Source: Pseudofabraea citricarpa (Eukaryota; Ascomycota; Leotiomycetes; Helotiales; Dermateaceae). From it: 64,000 nucleotides of DNA. The position numbers and the translations under genes were made by a program. Position 1 is the stretch's first letter. Every line of letters starts with the position of its first letter. This document shows positions 38,525-51,825 of this stretch, one piece after another. The stretch lies in the NCBI GenBank assembly GCA_029641185.1, contig JAPWGK010000020.1, forward strand, positions 1 through 64,000, in the 5' to 3' direction. Below the pieces are notes generated by a model, which saw only the letters and a program-made list of their open reading frames with translations, was not told the DNA's origin and did not search any database.

Positions 38525-40609
38525 TTAATTGACTTCCTTGGTAGCAGGCACAGTCTCGTGATGTGCCTCAACATGCTGGCCTCCTGCAATAGAGATGCCC
38601 TTCTCAACGAGGCCCATCTCGGCAGCAAAGGTGGAATGGGGTACCCATTTGCGAGAATGGCGTGGGTTTGTTTCCTCCAGCATTCTATCAACCTGCTCGA
38701 GTGAGAGGCCTTTGGTTTCAGGGACGAGGAAGTAGGCGAAGGCAAGGGAGATCATGCAAAGGGATCCCCACATGAAGAAGATCTTGGGGCCGAGATCGGC
38801 ATAGTCCTTGCCAACAAGGTAAGGATTAATGGTAGCGATGATCTGGAGTGTATTGTTAGTTAAGACCACGGTGAATAAGATGGGAATGACTTACACAGTT
38901 CCAAAACCAATTTGAGGCCGTCGAGAGAGCAACACCGTGGGATCGAATTGGGAGAGGGAAGACTTCTCCAATAACAATCCAGGCGCAAGGTCCCCAAGTG
39001 GTGGCGAACATAAAGATGTTAACGCAGATGAATGCGATCATGGAAGATACCGCGCTCTTGTTGGTTGCATCGCCCTTATCTTGGCCTACAGTGACACCCA
39101 CAATAGCCACGATGTATTGCGAAATAACCATACCTGCAGCTCCGTATAAAAGAAGGTTTCGTCTTCCGAAGCGCTCCACCATCCAGAATGCCAACGGAGT
39201 AGAGCACACGTTCACCAGCGTGGTGATCAAACTGACGAGGAATGGGTTCGAAATGGTATTGAGTGATTGGAAGAAGACAACTCCGTAGTAGAAGATAAAG
39301 TTGACACCAGTCAGTTGTTGCATAGCTTGAAGCCCAATTCCTAAGAAACAGAATTAGCGGTCGTATGCCCAAGTAGAAAACTTGGAAATGATGTTCCTAC
39401 CAAGAAGAGTTCGGCGGAGATTAGAGGAGCCCTGTCCAAGGCTTCCCTTGAAGCAGTTGGTCCAGCTAGCGATATAACTTGTATCCGGAATAACGGACAT
39501 CTCATACTCGTGGTTGGCAATAATCTCTGCTAGCTCATCCTGGATGTATTCGGAATCAACGGGCTGTCCACGAACACTAGCAAGTGCTCTTGCCGCATTC
39601 TCAAGCTTTCCCTTCTTGACAAAGTAACGTGGGGACTCAGGCAAGAAGAAGAGCCCAATAGCAAGAATAATAGCCCACAGGAATTGAACTGCAACCGGAA
39701 TACGGTATGATCCAGTATCTAGACGGTTTTGGGTTGCATAAACAACACAATTGGCACTATATAGCAACTTAGTACCCTGATCTGATCATCAAGAGGCGCA
39801 GAAACTTACAGAAGAATGCCAATCGTTATACAGAATTGATAACCTGCAACCAAGGCGCCGCGGACCTTCTTGGGTGCGATTTCTGACATATATAAAATGA
39901 TAATAGCAGAGATAAAACCAACACCAAAACCTGCAATCACACGACCAACAGTCATAACTGCAAATCCAGTGCTGGCAGTTTCCAAGACGCACCCCACGCT
40001 GAAGGTGACGCATCCAACAATAATAGTCCATCTTCTTCCAATCCAATCCGCCATGTCACCAGCAATAAGTGCTCCGAAGAATGTACCGGCTGAGAGAATC
40101 GACGTCATCAAGGATTGTTTCCATGACGGGATAACAAATGCTGATTTCTCGGCTTCCGATGCATTGGCGCCAGGGTAAGGAAGCCCCGTATATTGATGGA
40201 TGAAGTATTTCTAGAACCATTTAGTAAATTATCCCATCTCTTCTGATACTACGACCCAGCTTCCCACTCGCCATGAATTTGATAAAAAGTAAAAGTGAGG
40301 GAGTATGCCAGTATGCTCTTGGTCACATGACCCATCGCCTAACTTTTCCTAACAAATGTGCTGTGAAATCCCTCAACTTTGCAGTTTTCCACAACCCTGG
40401 CCTCCCAACATCTCCAATAACTTCAATTCTATGAAATAAGCACAAACCATCCCCAAAATTCCGCCCATCCAGCCAGTGTCGTAACCAAAGAAGATTCCGC
40501 CAAAGGCAGCAAATGCACACATAAGATAGGCCTTGACTGTGACGGGGGCCTCAATGCGGGCTGTGTCGGTTGTGCCGCGAAGCACGGGGGCAACAGAACC
40601 TCCAGCCAT
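38525..40609 (-). CDS. MFS hexose transporter or glucose sensor
   Basis: Sugar porter of the major facilitator superfamily. Five exons (40609-40448, 40210-39810, 39756-39401, 39340-38895, 38842-38525) give 560 residues. The first intron is long (237 bp); the others are 52-60 bp. Twelve membrane segments are expected. Hallmarks: FGYDTGWMGGILG in helix 1, DWIGRR in loop 2-3, PESPRYFVKKGK after helix 6, QQLTGVNFIFYYG in helix 7, VERFGRR in loop 8-9 and PETKGLSLEQVDRMLEE after helix 12. The short N-terminus and the tail with WVPHSTFAAEMGL resemble fungal high-affinity glucose transporters and the RCO-3-type sensor. The tail is much shorter than in yeast Snf3/Rgt2. Transport is the safer call; hexose specificity is inferred from family resemblance. 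Confidence 0.87.
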
Positions 40610-43205
40610 GGTTACCAGTGGTTGAGATTGACTGCTCGTTGGGGTTGATGAAGAGAGCTTGTCAGACGACGTAAAGATGTGAGGAAGGGATAGAGAGGCA
40701 AGAAACTAGGAATGGGGCCCTGCTAGAGATTTATATATTTTGGCAAGGCAAATTTGGGCTTACCCAGGATTCTTTTCCCAAGTGTTGTTCTTGCATATTA
40801 CCTCATGCAGCTAGCTGATATCCTTGGGAAAACGGCGTCTAGGGGCTAGAATATTTTGAGCCTGGAGAGGTGGGGGACACAGGCTCGTAAATTCCGAAGG
40901 GAGATCTCTTGACACGGCACAGAAGCTATGTGATAGGCTCTGTGGGATAATTACAACGAGGAAGGGTTTCCCTCCAAATATTCAGCCCTTACTCCTGGGA
41001 TTAGGAATTGACACATGACAGACAAAAATCATCGTAGCAGACATGGTCTAGACGGATTCGAAGCGTCCTAGTGGATACAGTTGCGGCTGGAGTACACGAG
41101 GAACTGAATCAACTGATGATATGGAGATTGCGGAGGGCAAGCAAGGAGCCAAACCCGGGGATAGAGTAATGGCTAGCAGCAATTAGTGAGGGCTACCGGC
41201 CACCCACCCCAAATGCGGTGCACCAGCAGGCAAGATTAAGTGTACAGGTACATTACCCGGAGCCATCGAGTCGGCCCTTCTCCAAAGCCTCGTGTCTCGG
41301 GGTACCATTACTTGGCATTGTGCTGTTGGACGGCGCAGTAACTGAGTAACCGTGTCATGTACCCCGGCTCCCCACGACCCACGACCTACGACCCACGAAC
41401 CACAACCCACAACCCACGATCCACGAACTCACGAGACCATCGTACGAGGCGTCAAGAACAATCGCACGGTTCATTCATCGGCACCAATATCAAGCTTCCC
41501 AAACATCAACGGCCGTGTGTACTGTGGAAGTCAAGTCGGCATCGGCGAGCGATGCGGAGTGACGAAGGAAAGTGATCAGTCACATTTGATGTGGCTGGGA
41601 GCAATTGAGATAAGTTTGCATGTAACCACTGATTGATTTGATGTCAACAAAATAATAAGCAACGCAACGTTCCAAACGGGGAGTAATTGTGGTGGTGGTG
41701 ATTATTGTTGGTGTTGGTTTTGCCCTGTCGCCCCACGGGGGAGCGAGCGAGCGAGACGAGATAGCCTTCTTTGATCGCTTTATGCTAGACTCCTTGAGGC
41801 AAGTGGCCCGCCGCTGTCTTGCTTGCAGCTGTGCTTGAATTTCTTGATTATTGCTTGTTGACAGGTCTCGGCAAGCCATCCAGCCTCCAGGGCTGTCACC
41901 TGCAACGATATCCTCGAAGGTTGGGCTGTTGGTAACACACATACATGTACATGGTTACCTAAGTCCCTGAGTACTGCAGACACAGACTTAATCCAAACAT
42001 ACATACATGCTCACTCGCTTACTCGCTCACATCCTCCTTTGCAATACACACAATCTGGTTGTCGACAGCGATAATTTTCACAGCTCGCTAGACGTCGTAC
42101 TTTGGGGAAAAGAAAGTGGGTTCTCGCTACTATTTATCCCCATTCCCCGCTGTCCACTTTTTCTTCTGAGTAATTATCCGCGAATCACTGTCATCGGACG
42201 ATAAAGCCCCTGGTCAAGACCTCCCTGGTCTTTCGTCTCGTCTTGATAAATTTCTCTCTCTCAGAGTCTGGGCTTTCGGGGTTTGGTTTCTTATTCAGAA
42301 TTTTCTATTCATTGACTGTGGATCTGTATTGCCGTCCTACTGCCAATACCACGGACTGCACATTATGAGGAATATTCCATTGAGTAAGATCTGCTTCTTT
42401 TTGTCAAGAGATAATTGATCATCTGGGTTTGATCTCGATCGGCCTTGAGATTTCCCCCGCCAATGCTAGGTGGCATTAGAGGTACGAGGCTATTTCAATG
42501 GCCGATCCGATGATGGTCTATCGGTTAACAAACCCGAACTTCTGGAATACCGGTACCGCATAGCGTCGGGATTGGTATGAGATTTCTGTTATCAAGTGAC
42601 ACAGCAGCATTGAGCTTCAGCAATAATGTCTTCTGTCTGTTCTTCCACGCCATTTTCCAAAACGAATACATTTCCATGCCATTTCGAGAGCAAGCCTACC
42701 AGAGAAGTTTCGAAAGGTTGTCCGTTCACTTAAATTCACTGGATTACATACTGCTAAAGCCAATCAATAAAAGCTTCAGTCAAGGGACCTGTCTTCGATT
42801 GGGGAGGAGAGTCTCTCATCGAGAATGAAGCTCGCATCACCCCATGATAGATGCAAACAAATTTCTAATTTTTATGCATTGAGTTTCTATATCTACAATA
42901 TAGACACTACAAGACATCCACATCGTATGTCCTTCATGAACACCGCTTTCTTGGTAAAGCAACCTCCCTTTCAATTGTAGGGCAGTTGTATCTCGTATGC
43001 TTTGCCCAGATGCTATTTTTGTGCAAACACCGCCCGACCAGGACATTGTCCACTGGTTATCTAAATAAAATTGACGCCCATTTAATGCAATGACCCCAAT
43101 CACCCGAGGAAAATGCCCACCCACCGGACCAAGACCCGAAAAAAAAGATCAAACGCCCACGCAATGATATTCTCAGAAGCAAGTATAAACTCCACATTAT
43201 GTAAA
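40610..43205. promoter_or_regulatory. Long upstream region of the sugar transporter
   Basis: A 2.6-kb gene-free stretch between the transporter start and the CHD1 stop codon. It contains sequences matching the degenerate carbon-repressor consensus SYGGRG, such as CTGGAG (40,862-40,867) and GTGGGG (40,870-40,875), about 260 bp upstream of the start. Such short sites occur by chance, so CreA/CRE1 control is only a suggestion. A heptamer repeat at 41,371-41,426 is listed separately. The last few hundred bases before 43,205 are probably the CHD1 3' UTR. Confidence 0.35.
41371..41426 (+). repeat. Eight tandem copies of a 7-bp unit (CCCACGA)
   Basis: Eight heptamers in register: four are exactly CCCACGA and four are variants (CCTACGA, ACCACAA, CCCACAA, TCCACGA). 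The unit also fades out just beyond as ACTCACGA. It lies about 760 bp upstream of the sugar transporter start. Confidence 0.9.
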
Positions 43206-46200
43206 TTAAGCTTTGGTAGCTCTTTTTGCCTCTTTCGAGGCAGCCACACCATTTTCATTACCCTCCGCGTCCTTGGGAGTTATCATCTTGTCGTACAATT
43301 TTTGCAGTTGATTTCCAGGGGGAGGTGGATCCAGAGGCCAAAACGAGGCAGCATAATCCCTATAGTTATATTAGTTAAAGTTGCACACGCTTGCTTTGAG
43401 CTGACATACCAAAATTCGAGGATTTGCTTTTTCAGCTGCTCTGGATCACCATTGCTGAACTGACTGTTGTGTGTCAAATCAGTAATAAATTCACCAATTG
43501 ATACCAGCTCGGTTTTCATGACGGCAGCACGCTCTTTCTGTGACTTGATACGGTCCTTCGTAGCTGATTCGACCCGCTTCAAACTATCTCTGATTGGCTT
43601 AAAGAGAAGCTTGAGCATAGAACCACTGTTCCGTGAGCTGCCCTCAGACTTCCTATGCTTGTTGTGTCGGGTACTGTCGCGGTCATCCCCACCGCTATGC
43701 TTCCTCTTCAGGTCAGGCTTGCCGTCTGCACCACTCTGGCGTCGTGAATCTGTTCGATGGTTGCCATTACTACGGCTATGACTATGTCCACGTTCTCGTT
43801 CTCGCTCTCGATCATGGCGTTGCTCACTGTGTCGCTTCTTGAGTTGAGGAGCGGGCGATGCGGAAACAGAACCTCTTGCTTCGGAACGACGGTTTCCATT
43901 TCGATCATTCTTCTTATTATTGCGATGATGATTTTCCACAGCTCGTTTGGCAGCCTGGTTGTCAAAGTACTTGGCTTTCATAACCGAAAGCAGGTAGTCA
44001 GCTCGTCGAACAAGATGAACAGCACCGGGCGCCTTGGCAACCTTCTCATCGCCTTTATTACGCTCTTCTTTCTTGTCGACCCGATGTTCTTCAAGAAAGA
44101 ACTTATCTGACAGTCCAAGTTCAGCATCCTCTCGAATAGGGACCCATGCACCGTAACCATGTCTGTGAATACCAACCAGTAGCATGCCATCTTCCTTGGC
44201 ACCCCACTCGCAAGAGTAATGAGCAGCTTTAGTGGCATCGGGAATTCTAAATTTGCGGAAATCTTCCTGGGCATTAACAATGTCTCTTAGCATCTTCATC
44301 TCGTTGGGACGCTCGATGACCGTTTCTGCATTCAATCTCTTGACACCGAGGTAATCAAATAAGACGGCCTTCTTGTCCTTCTTTGTGAGAGGCTTGTTGG
44401 ACTGGCGCTCCATAGCCTCCACCCTTTCCGCTTCTTCTCTGAGGCGTCTATTGCTCTCGTCTGTGATAGCCTGCAAGGTAGATTTCAAAAGATCGAAATC
44501 ACGACCTACAAGCCGAGCGTCTTTGATAAGCTCTTCCCCACGCTCGTCGATAGAGCCGTAACGAAGAAAGGCGCGGAAGAGGTTGCGAGCTTCTTTCTCG
44601 TTCAGCTCTCGTTTTGGATCGGCTCTGTTTGCTTCGGCTTCTCTCTTTTCATCAGCATCAGCTTGATCTCGTTCCCTTTTCTTTGCCAAGCGCTGCTCCC
44701 GCTCATACTCCGCTGTGTTCTTCATAGCAGCCTTGCGAGGCGCGTTTTCCTCCACAACACGTGCCAAGTATTCCTCGTGGGCCCTCTTCTCCTCTTCGGC
44801 TTTGAGACTGGCTAGTTGGTCTTTTGGAATAATATCATCCCATTCAAGATCAATCTTAACATCCGTGTATTCAAAACTGCGCAAGAAATCCTCTCCTCCA
44901 TCAGCAACCATACCCTCAGGAACTTCTGTTTTGTGTTCTTCGGCATTCTCGAGAACTGAATCAATATCTAGTTCTTCAAGTTTTTTCTGATTGCCAGATT
45001 GCTCAAACATCTTCTGCCCTCTTTTCTTCAGAATCCTGGAGATGTCATCGGAAGATCTTGGATCGTCGATTTTGCCAGCTTTAACAGCCTTCTCTCGCAG
45101 TTCCTTCTTCTCCTTGTCAGTCACTCCTCTCTGGATGGTGATAAACTCTAGCATCAGCTTGTTTCTAGCACGCTCAAGGACCTCCTCTTCCACTGTTTCC
45201 TTGGAGACAAGTCTATAGATGCTCACGGGCTTCTTCTGTCCAATTCGATGGGCACGAGCCATTGCTTGTAAGTCGGCCTGTGGATTCCAATCAGAGTCGA
45301 AGATGATTACTGTATCTGCGGTCATCAAGTTGATACCGAGACCGCCAGCACGTGTTGAAAGAAGGAAGCAGAAATCGTTGCTCCCGTCAGCATTGAAGTG
45401 ATCAATAGCCATACGACGAGGGCCAGCTGCGATAGTCCCATCAAGTCGCTGGAATTGATAACCTCGAAGTTGCAAGTAGTCGCCGAGGATGTCAAGCATC
45501 TTAACCATCTGACTGAAGATCAAGACACGATGACCGTCCCTTTTCAGCTTCGTCAGCAGTCTGTCGAGGAGCATCATCTTGCCGCTGCTAGCAATAAGAC
45601 CTTTCAGTTGGTCCTCTCGTCTCTCACTTCCTTTTAGGATCTTCTCCTCTGCGTTGGGAAACATGTACGGGTGATTGCTAGCTTTCTTCAGCTCCATCAT
45701 GATGTTTAATAAAGACTGTTTTTGACCTTTAGCGCCCTCGTTGAGGGCGGCGTAATTTCTGGTTAGGATGTTCTTGTAATAGTCCAGCTGGACATCAGAA
45801 AGTTCGACGCGAATGATCTTCTCACTCTTTGGAGGTAAATCGTTCTCAACCTTTTGCTTTGTACGTCGGAGAATGTATGGCTGGATCTTGTTTGTGAGAT
45901 CTGCAATCTTCTCCCCTGCGGCTTCTTCGGTCAAATCCATGTTCTCTTCAATTTCAAGCTCGCCAGGCATGAGAAAATCCATGAGAGCAGAAAGCTCTCC
46001 CAGAGTGTTCTGAACAGGTGTACCGGTGATGAGCAATCGGCTAGGCGCCTTGAAGTCGAGCAGCCGCTGATACAGCTGTGATTCTCGGTTCTTGAGCCTG
46101 TGAGCCTCATCAACTCCCATGAACTGCCATTTGATCTGAGCAAGGAACGTAGCATCTGCAAGGATGTATTCGTATGATGTCAAGAGAACGTTGAATTTAG

Positions 46201-48524
46201 GGCGCTTGGCGTTGCCATCGACGAGCAACTCATACTCTCGAATGATTGACCGTGAAGCTTCTTTTCCATTGTAGATTACATAGTTAGTATCAGGTGCCCA
46301 GTAGTCGAATGTATCAGCCCATGCAGGTATGGTGGTAAGTGGCACAACAACAAGGAACGGACCTTCCTGATGCCTCTCATTGCGAAGCCAATTCATGAAT
46401 GCAACAGTCTGAACAGTCTTACCAAGACCCATCTCATCTGCAAGGATGACATTCTTGTTCTTGCACCAGTTATAGGCAAGAAAGTTGAGGCCAGTGATCT
46501 GGAAATCTCGAAGTTGACCGTTCTTGATGTAACTTGGCTGCTCCCGGATAGTCTTATGAGCGGAGCGGGTGTTAGGATTGGACTCGTTTCGGTCCGAGGT
46601 AAGGGAGCGCGAGCTTCGATCAAGAAAGCTGTCGATTGCTTCTTGGGAAATGTCACTGACCAACGACGCTACCTCCCAGGTGCATGATTCATAGTAAAGT
46701 CCTTTCCACTTCACAAAGTACTCTGTCTCTTCATCACCATCACGTGTACCAATGACTCTCTCGACTTTGATATAGTCTAGTAACGCATCGGCATCACGTT
46801 CGCGATCGAGCATCCACTTTTCTTTCGTCTCCGGTGGAATATCTTCACCTCGGTTCATGTCGATGTCCTCGAGTACAATTTTTCTGTAGTAGTTTTCCAG
46901 GCGGCGAAAACCTCTCATACCTTTCAAGCTTGCCTCGGTTTCCCAAGTAGCATGGTAGTGGGACTTGCCCTGCCATTTGATGTAGAACTCAAAGTCATCT
47001 CGACCGATGTCTTCTTTTGCCATGTCCACACCCTCCAATGTGCGGTGCTTGAGCACAACGTCGATGTACGGGCTAGTATCTTCGACATCATTAACCCAGT
47101 AGCTGGGTGTCATCATCTCAGATTCTTCTTCTAGCTCAGCATCACTCTCTTGGTATGTCCCTGCAGTGACCCGAGCAGCACGGCGACTATTCCATCGTTT
47201 TTCTTGGTATGCGGGTGCCAAACTACGAGATTCGAGTAGGCGACGACGGTTCTTTTTCGTATTGCCCCGTGCTCGAGCTCCGCCATAGGTATCAGTGTCC
47301 GAGTCGGAATTGGCACTTGAAATAGAAGGGCGGACGGGTGTATCACGTTTTGAGGCTTGAATGACGAAGTTAGTGATTGCAATGACAACGACAGCGAGGT
47401 TGTTAGAGCCGGGAGAAACATACATGGTCTGGATCGTTCCTGCTTCCTTCTCTTCTGTCTGTGGGATGTCACAACGTCGGAATCAGAGTCATCTTCCTCA
47501 TCATCGGATTCAATCTAAGAGCAGCCAGCTGTTAGTCTTGCTGATAGCGATCGGCTGCGGCAGAAGCGATGGCAACTTACGATAGTTTTGTGTTGCACCG
47601 GGCGTCCCTGTAGCAAGTGTATTAGCCTTCCTGTTTGTTATACACAGTGGTAACCACATACACTTCGTCTTAAACCATACAGCGCAGGGTTAGCTAGAAT
47701 GTGTTGGCCCTCATCAACTCCCAGCTTCCGCTTCGTAGGTCGGCGAGATTCTACAGACGTTGAGCGGTCATGTCTCCCATTGACGGCCGCTGGTGCAGGG
47801 CTTTCTTCAATGTCGAAATCAGCATCATCTGACGCATTATTGGCGTCGGATTCCGAGGAGTCTGACGCTTCGGTTGCTTGATGATCAGAGGGTGACTGCT
47901 GGTTTTGGGATGTCGACGGCGAGGGTTGATCGATGGCAGATTTTGCAACTTCGGAGAGGTCAGATTCAGAATCGTATGGAGCGTCATCGGTGGAAAGCAC
48001 AGATGTGCCTAGAGGTGATTTGAGCCCATGAGTAGAATGTAACGGGGGATTCGAAGTCGAGAGCATGGTGGTTGATGGTGGGGCTAGAGACGACGACGTT
48101 AGCAATTGAGCAAGAGGATTTGTGGTAGACTTAGGGCTGCGTGTCCCTAGGTGGCCCGATGAAATGAAAACAGGCGATCCAGAAACCTCACAAACCGCAG
48201 CATGTGTGAAATCATCGACTTGTAAAAGGTCGTCGGCGCATGCCTTGATGATTGATGCTAGAGGAGCAGACAGGGCTGATGAAGGTTCAGGGCCGATTGA
48301 GGATGACTGGTACTGTGCGAATCCACGCGAACGGGGTGGCAGCCTTGTGCAAGTAGTAGCAATGGTAAAACAAGCATTAGATCGAATCCCCGACACGTCC
48401 TAGGGGATGTATTCAAGATTATGGCCGGCCTCTGATGGATCTTCGAGAAGGCAGACACGCCTGCAGCCGACCTCTGCAACGCGGAATTCTGGAGGGAGAG
48501 GGAGAGAAAATACTTACAAGCCAT
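43206..48524 (-). CDS. CHD1: CHD1-type chromatin remodelling ATPase
   Basis: Nucleosome-spacing ATPase acting in transcribed chromatin. Six exons (48524-48518, 48083-47662, 47607-47581, 47514-47424, 47355-43410, 43359-43206) sum to 1,548 codons plus stop. An acidic Ser-rich N-terminus precedes two chromodomains (about 270-345 with FYIKWQGKSHYHATWE; about 375-420 with YFVKWKG). The SNF2 motor has ADEMGLGKT (near 487), GVDEAH (near 597) and RAHRIGQ in the helicase C part (near 880). SANT-SLIDE (near 1,240-1,330) and the helical C-terminal domain (near 1,430-1,510) follow, ending after the last intron with FWDYAASFWP. The first exon (ATGGCTT) and its 434-bp intron are inferred: GTAAGT donor, CTAAC branch site, CTAG acceptor, and a joined N-terminus MASPPSTT. 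The rest of the model is firm. Confidence 0.93.
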
Positions 48525-49033
48525 ATTGAGAAGGCTCCCCTGAAGATGACCAAAGCCTCAGAAACCGAGCAATGCTGGCGTGGGCTACGGATTGCGTCTT
48601 GCTGGGCCTGTATAAAGTTCGAGATGTGGAGGAAGCGGTGGTGGTTCAGGACGCAGGTTGTACCGTACTAAAACCTAAGGCTGTCGTCAATGGACCTGGG
48701 AGATGTCGGATCAGCAGCACCGGATCACGTGCACGAGATCCGCCAATCACAGCGCAGAGAGTCAGCGACACAGCAAAACCAGTCAAGTGCCAGCCCACCG
48801 AGGCCACAGCCCACATCGAAATTCTTGTGAAGGACAATTCTGCGACTCCCATCGTCTCCCTGTACCGTATTTAAACTGCGCAAAGTCCCACGGCTAGATT
48901 GGTGACCTCAACTCCACCTTGTCAGACAGAGCCCAGCATCGTTCAGCCCCAAGAGCATCTTTGCCGGCCCCGAATCGCACGGTTGTCCTTCTAATTATTT
49001 TTCACCCGGCTTGACAGACCATCGCCAGCAAAG
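48525..49033. promoter_or_regulatory. Divergent promoter, CHD1 / RLI1
   Basis: A 509-bp spacer between opposing start codons. It contains CACGTG (48,726-48,731) and, 11 bp further on, CCAAT (48,743-48,747), a pair commonly found in promoters of growth-related fungal genes. No coding sequence is evident. Confidence 0.45.
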
Positions 49034-51248
49034 ATGTCTGACAAACTTACTCGGTGCGTTGATGATCTGCGACAATTTCTTTGCCATCTGAACCTCACAG
49101 ACGCCCTGCGACTACCTGATCCAGTTTGCTGACTTGTGCTCTCTTCCTCAGTATTGCTATCATTAGCACCGACAAGGTACGGACACGCCCTCTTCATGGC
49201 CTACCCCACTACCCCGCCTCACAACAGTGCGAATGCTAACACATGTTGCGTTATACAGTGCAAACCAAAGGTACCACACAGCACACCCGCCCTGGCAAGG
49301 GCACGGCTGATTATATATGTGTAGAAATGTAGGCAAGAATGCAAGAAGTCGTGCCCTGTTGTTCGCAGTGGACGTCTCTGTATTGAAGTCACCCCTGAGT
49401 CCAAGATCGCCTTCATCTCGGAGAGTCTCTGCATTGGATGCGGCATTTGTCCCAAGAAGTGTCCATTCGGCGCCATCAACATCATCAATCTGCCGACCAA
49501 CCTCGAGTCTCATGTCACCCATCGATACTCCGCCAACAGCTTCAAGCTCCACAGGCTGCCTACACCGAGACCAGGCCAGGTTCTTGGTCTTGTTGGTTCC
49601 AATGGTATTGGAAAGAGTACAGCATTAAAGATCCTGAGTGGAAAGTTGAAGCCCAACCTGGGTAGATATGATAACCCACCAGACTGGCAAGATGTTATCA
49701 AATATTTCCGTGGTTCTGAGTTGCAAAGTATGTTCACAGAGCGATATCTTTATTATGCGACATGAGCTTACCACTACTCAGATTATTTTACCAAGATTCT
49801 CGAAGATGACCTCAAGGCAGTTGTGAAGCCTCAGTATGTCGACCGTATACCAAGAGCTGTTCGCGGCCCAGACAAGACTGTTCGAGGATTGATTGAAGGC
49901 GTTGCGTCGATGGAGAACCTGCAAGAATGTCTTGATGTCCTTGAGCTGAACCATATCATGGACCGAGACGTTAACCTTCTTTCCGGTGGAGAGTTGCAGA
50001 GATTCGCCATCGCCACTGTCTGTGTGCAACAAGCTGATGTGTAAGTCTGCTTGACCGCAAAAAGCCGATCGACTCTGACTTCCAACAGATACATGTTTGA
50101 TGAGCCTTCTTCATATTTGGACGTCAAGCAACGTCTGAGTGCTGCTAAGATTATTCGATCTCTCTTGAGAGCGGATGACTACGTTATCTGCGTTGAGCAC
50201 GATCTTTCAGTCCTCGACTACCTTTCTGATTTCATTTGTGTCCTTTACGGAAGACCAGCTGTATACGGTGTTGTGACCCTCCCGGCATCTGTTCGAGAAG
50301 GCATCAACATCTTCCTCGACGGTAACATTCCAACTGAGAACTTGCGCTTCAGAGAAGAATCCTTGACTTTCAAAATCGTTGAAGTCGCAGACGAGTTTAT
50401 GGCTGATAGAACCCGAGCCTTCAGGTACCCAACCATGGAGAAAACATTGGGCAAGTTCCATCTCAAGATTGAATCTGGCGACTTCACCGATTCAGAGATT
50501 ATTGTGATGATGGGTGAGAATGGAACTGGTAAAACAACGTTTTGTAAGATGTTGGCTGGAGCAGAGAAACCGGATGGTACTCAAAAGGTTCCCGACATGA
50601 AGATCAGCATGAAGCCTCAGAAGATCACACCCAAATTCGAAGGAACCGTTCGACAACTTTTCTTCAAGAAGATAAAGACCGCTTTCCTGTCACCTCAATT
50701 TCAGACTGATGTTGTCAAGCCACTGAAGCTTGATGAGTTCATTGACCAAGAAGTCAAGACCTTGTCAGGGGGAGAATTGCAACGTGTCGCAATTGTTCTT
50801 TCCCTTGGCCTTCCAGCTGATATCTACCTCATTGATGAGCCCTCTGCGTATCTCGATTCTGAACAGCGTATTATTGCAGCACGAGTCATTAAGCGATTCA
50901 TCATGCATTCAAAGAAAACTGCCTTTATTGTGGAGCACGATTTCATTATGGCAACTTATCTCGCTGATCGAGTCATTGTTTTCGACGGTCAACCATCCAT
51001 CAACTCCCGCGCCAACCAACCCGAGTCTCTGCTCACTGGCTGCAATAAGTTCTTGAAGAATCTTGATGTTACCTTCCGCCGTGATCCTACTAATTACCGT
51101 CCTCGTATCAACAAGGCCAACTCTCAATTAGATCAGGAGCAGAAGTTGAATGGTAACTATGTAAGTAGCAGCTCTAGCTTTGATTTCAAAGACGCATGGC
51201 TAATTACTTTGTCAGTTCTTCTTGGATGATGACAAGACTAGTGCCTAA
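49034..51248 (+). CDS. RLI1: RLI1/ABCE1 ribosome-recycling ATPase
   Basis: Essential Fe-S ABC protein that splits ribosomes after termination and works in 40S/60S export and initiation. Seven exons (49034-49053, 49152-49176, 49259-49270, 49325-49727, 49782-50040, 50089-51160, 51216-51248) give 607 residues, matching the family. The Fe-S domain has Cys 16, 21, 25, 29 and 55, 58, 61, 65, identical spacing to yeast. Two ABC domains follow: Walker [10 protein letters not shown] and GENGTGKTT, two LSGGELQR signatures, and Walker B with [10 protein letters not shown] and [10 protein letters not shown]. The C-terminus [10 protein letters not shown] is on a 33-nt last exon. The first three exons are very short; exon 3 is 12 nt and encodes only CKPK, carrying Cys16. 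Models made without spliced evidence are likely to miss these exons and lose the first cluster ligand. Confidence 0.96.
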
Positions 51249-51825
51249 AGGCGTCTTTTATGAAAAATTTCCATCTTCACAGGATGCATTGCCAGGCGTT
51301 AGGGGAACAGCATCAAAAGGGGTACGGCATATAGGGCTTTGGGGATCACTAGACGAGGAAGGTAGTTCCGATGACGATGATCCAGACGACTAACGATGGC
51401 GACGGTAGTCTATCCCCTGTTTTGCCTGGTCCTGCTGTTGATTGCCACCATTTTGTTCGTTTCGTAGATGGCATGTCACAGTAGATTGAGGGGCAACGGG
51501 TCAAGAGGATGACTACCGTCAGATGCAGCGGCATCAATGTTGTAAGGGCCAAAGGATGAAGATTGGCATTGATTTGTTTATATTGGAAAATTGATTTGCA
51601 GTAGAGCTTGTCAAAGAGGCGAAGAGTTCAGACTCAATTAGGAGAGACAAATACACACCGATTTCCCGTGATTCCAAAGACTCTTCCCTGCTATACCAAA
51701 CAAGACCCATCGGAAACATGTGCACTGTATGCCGAAGTCATCATGGTACTTGAAAGGTATTGGTGCTTGCAATACGTACTAAAATGGCCATCCATCATAG
51801 CAAAAGAGGTTCATTCTCGCTTCTT
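51249..51825. other. Intergenic between convergent genes, no gene seen
   Basis: 3' flanks of RLI1 and PRP40. A reading frame of about 50 codons continues RLI1 exon 7 downstream in another phase but has no support. Confidence 0.5.

Noticed and set aside
30000..43000. A secondary-metabolite cluster around the secreted oxidase
   Set aside because: No polyketide synthase, peptide synthetase, terpene synthase, P450 or cluster regulator is present; neighbours are a receptor-like protein and a sugar transporter.
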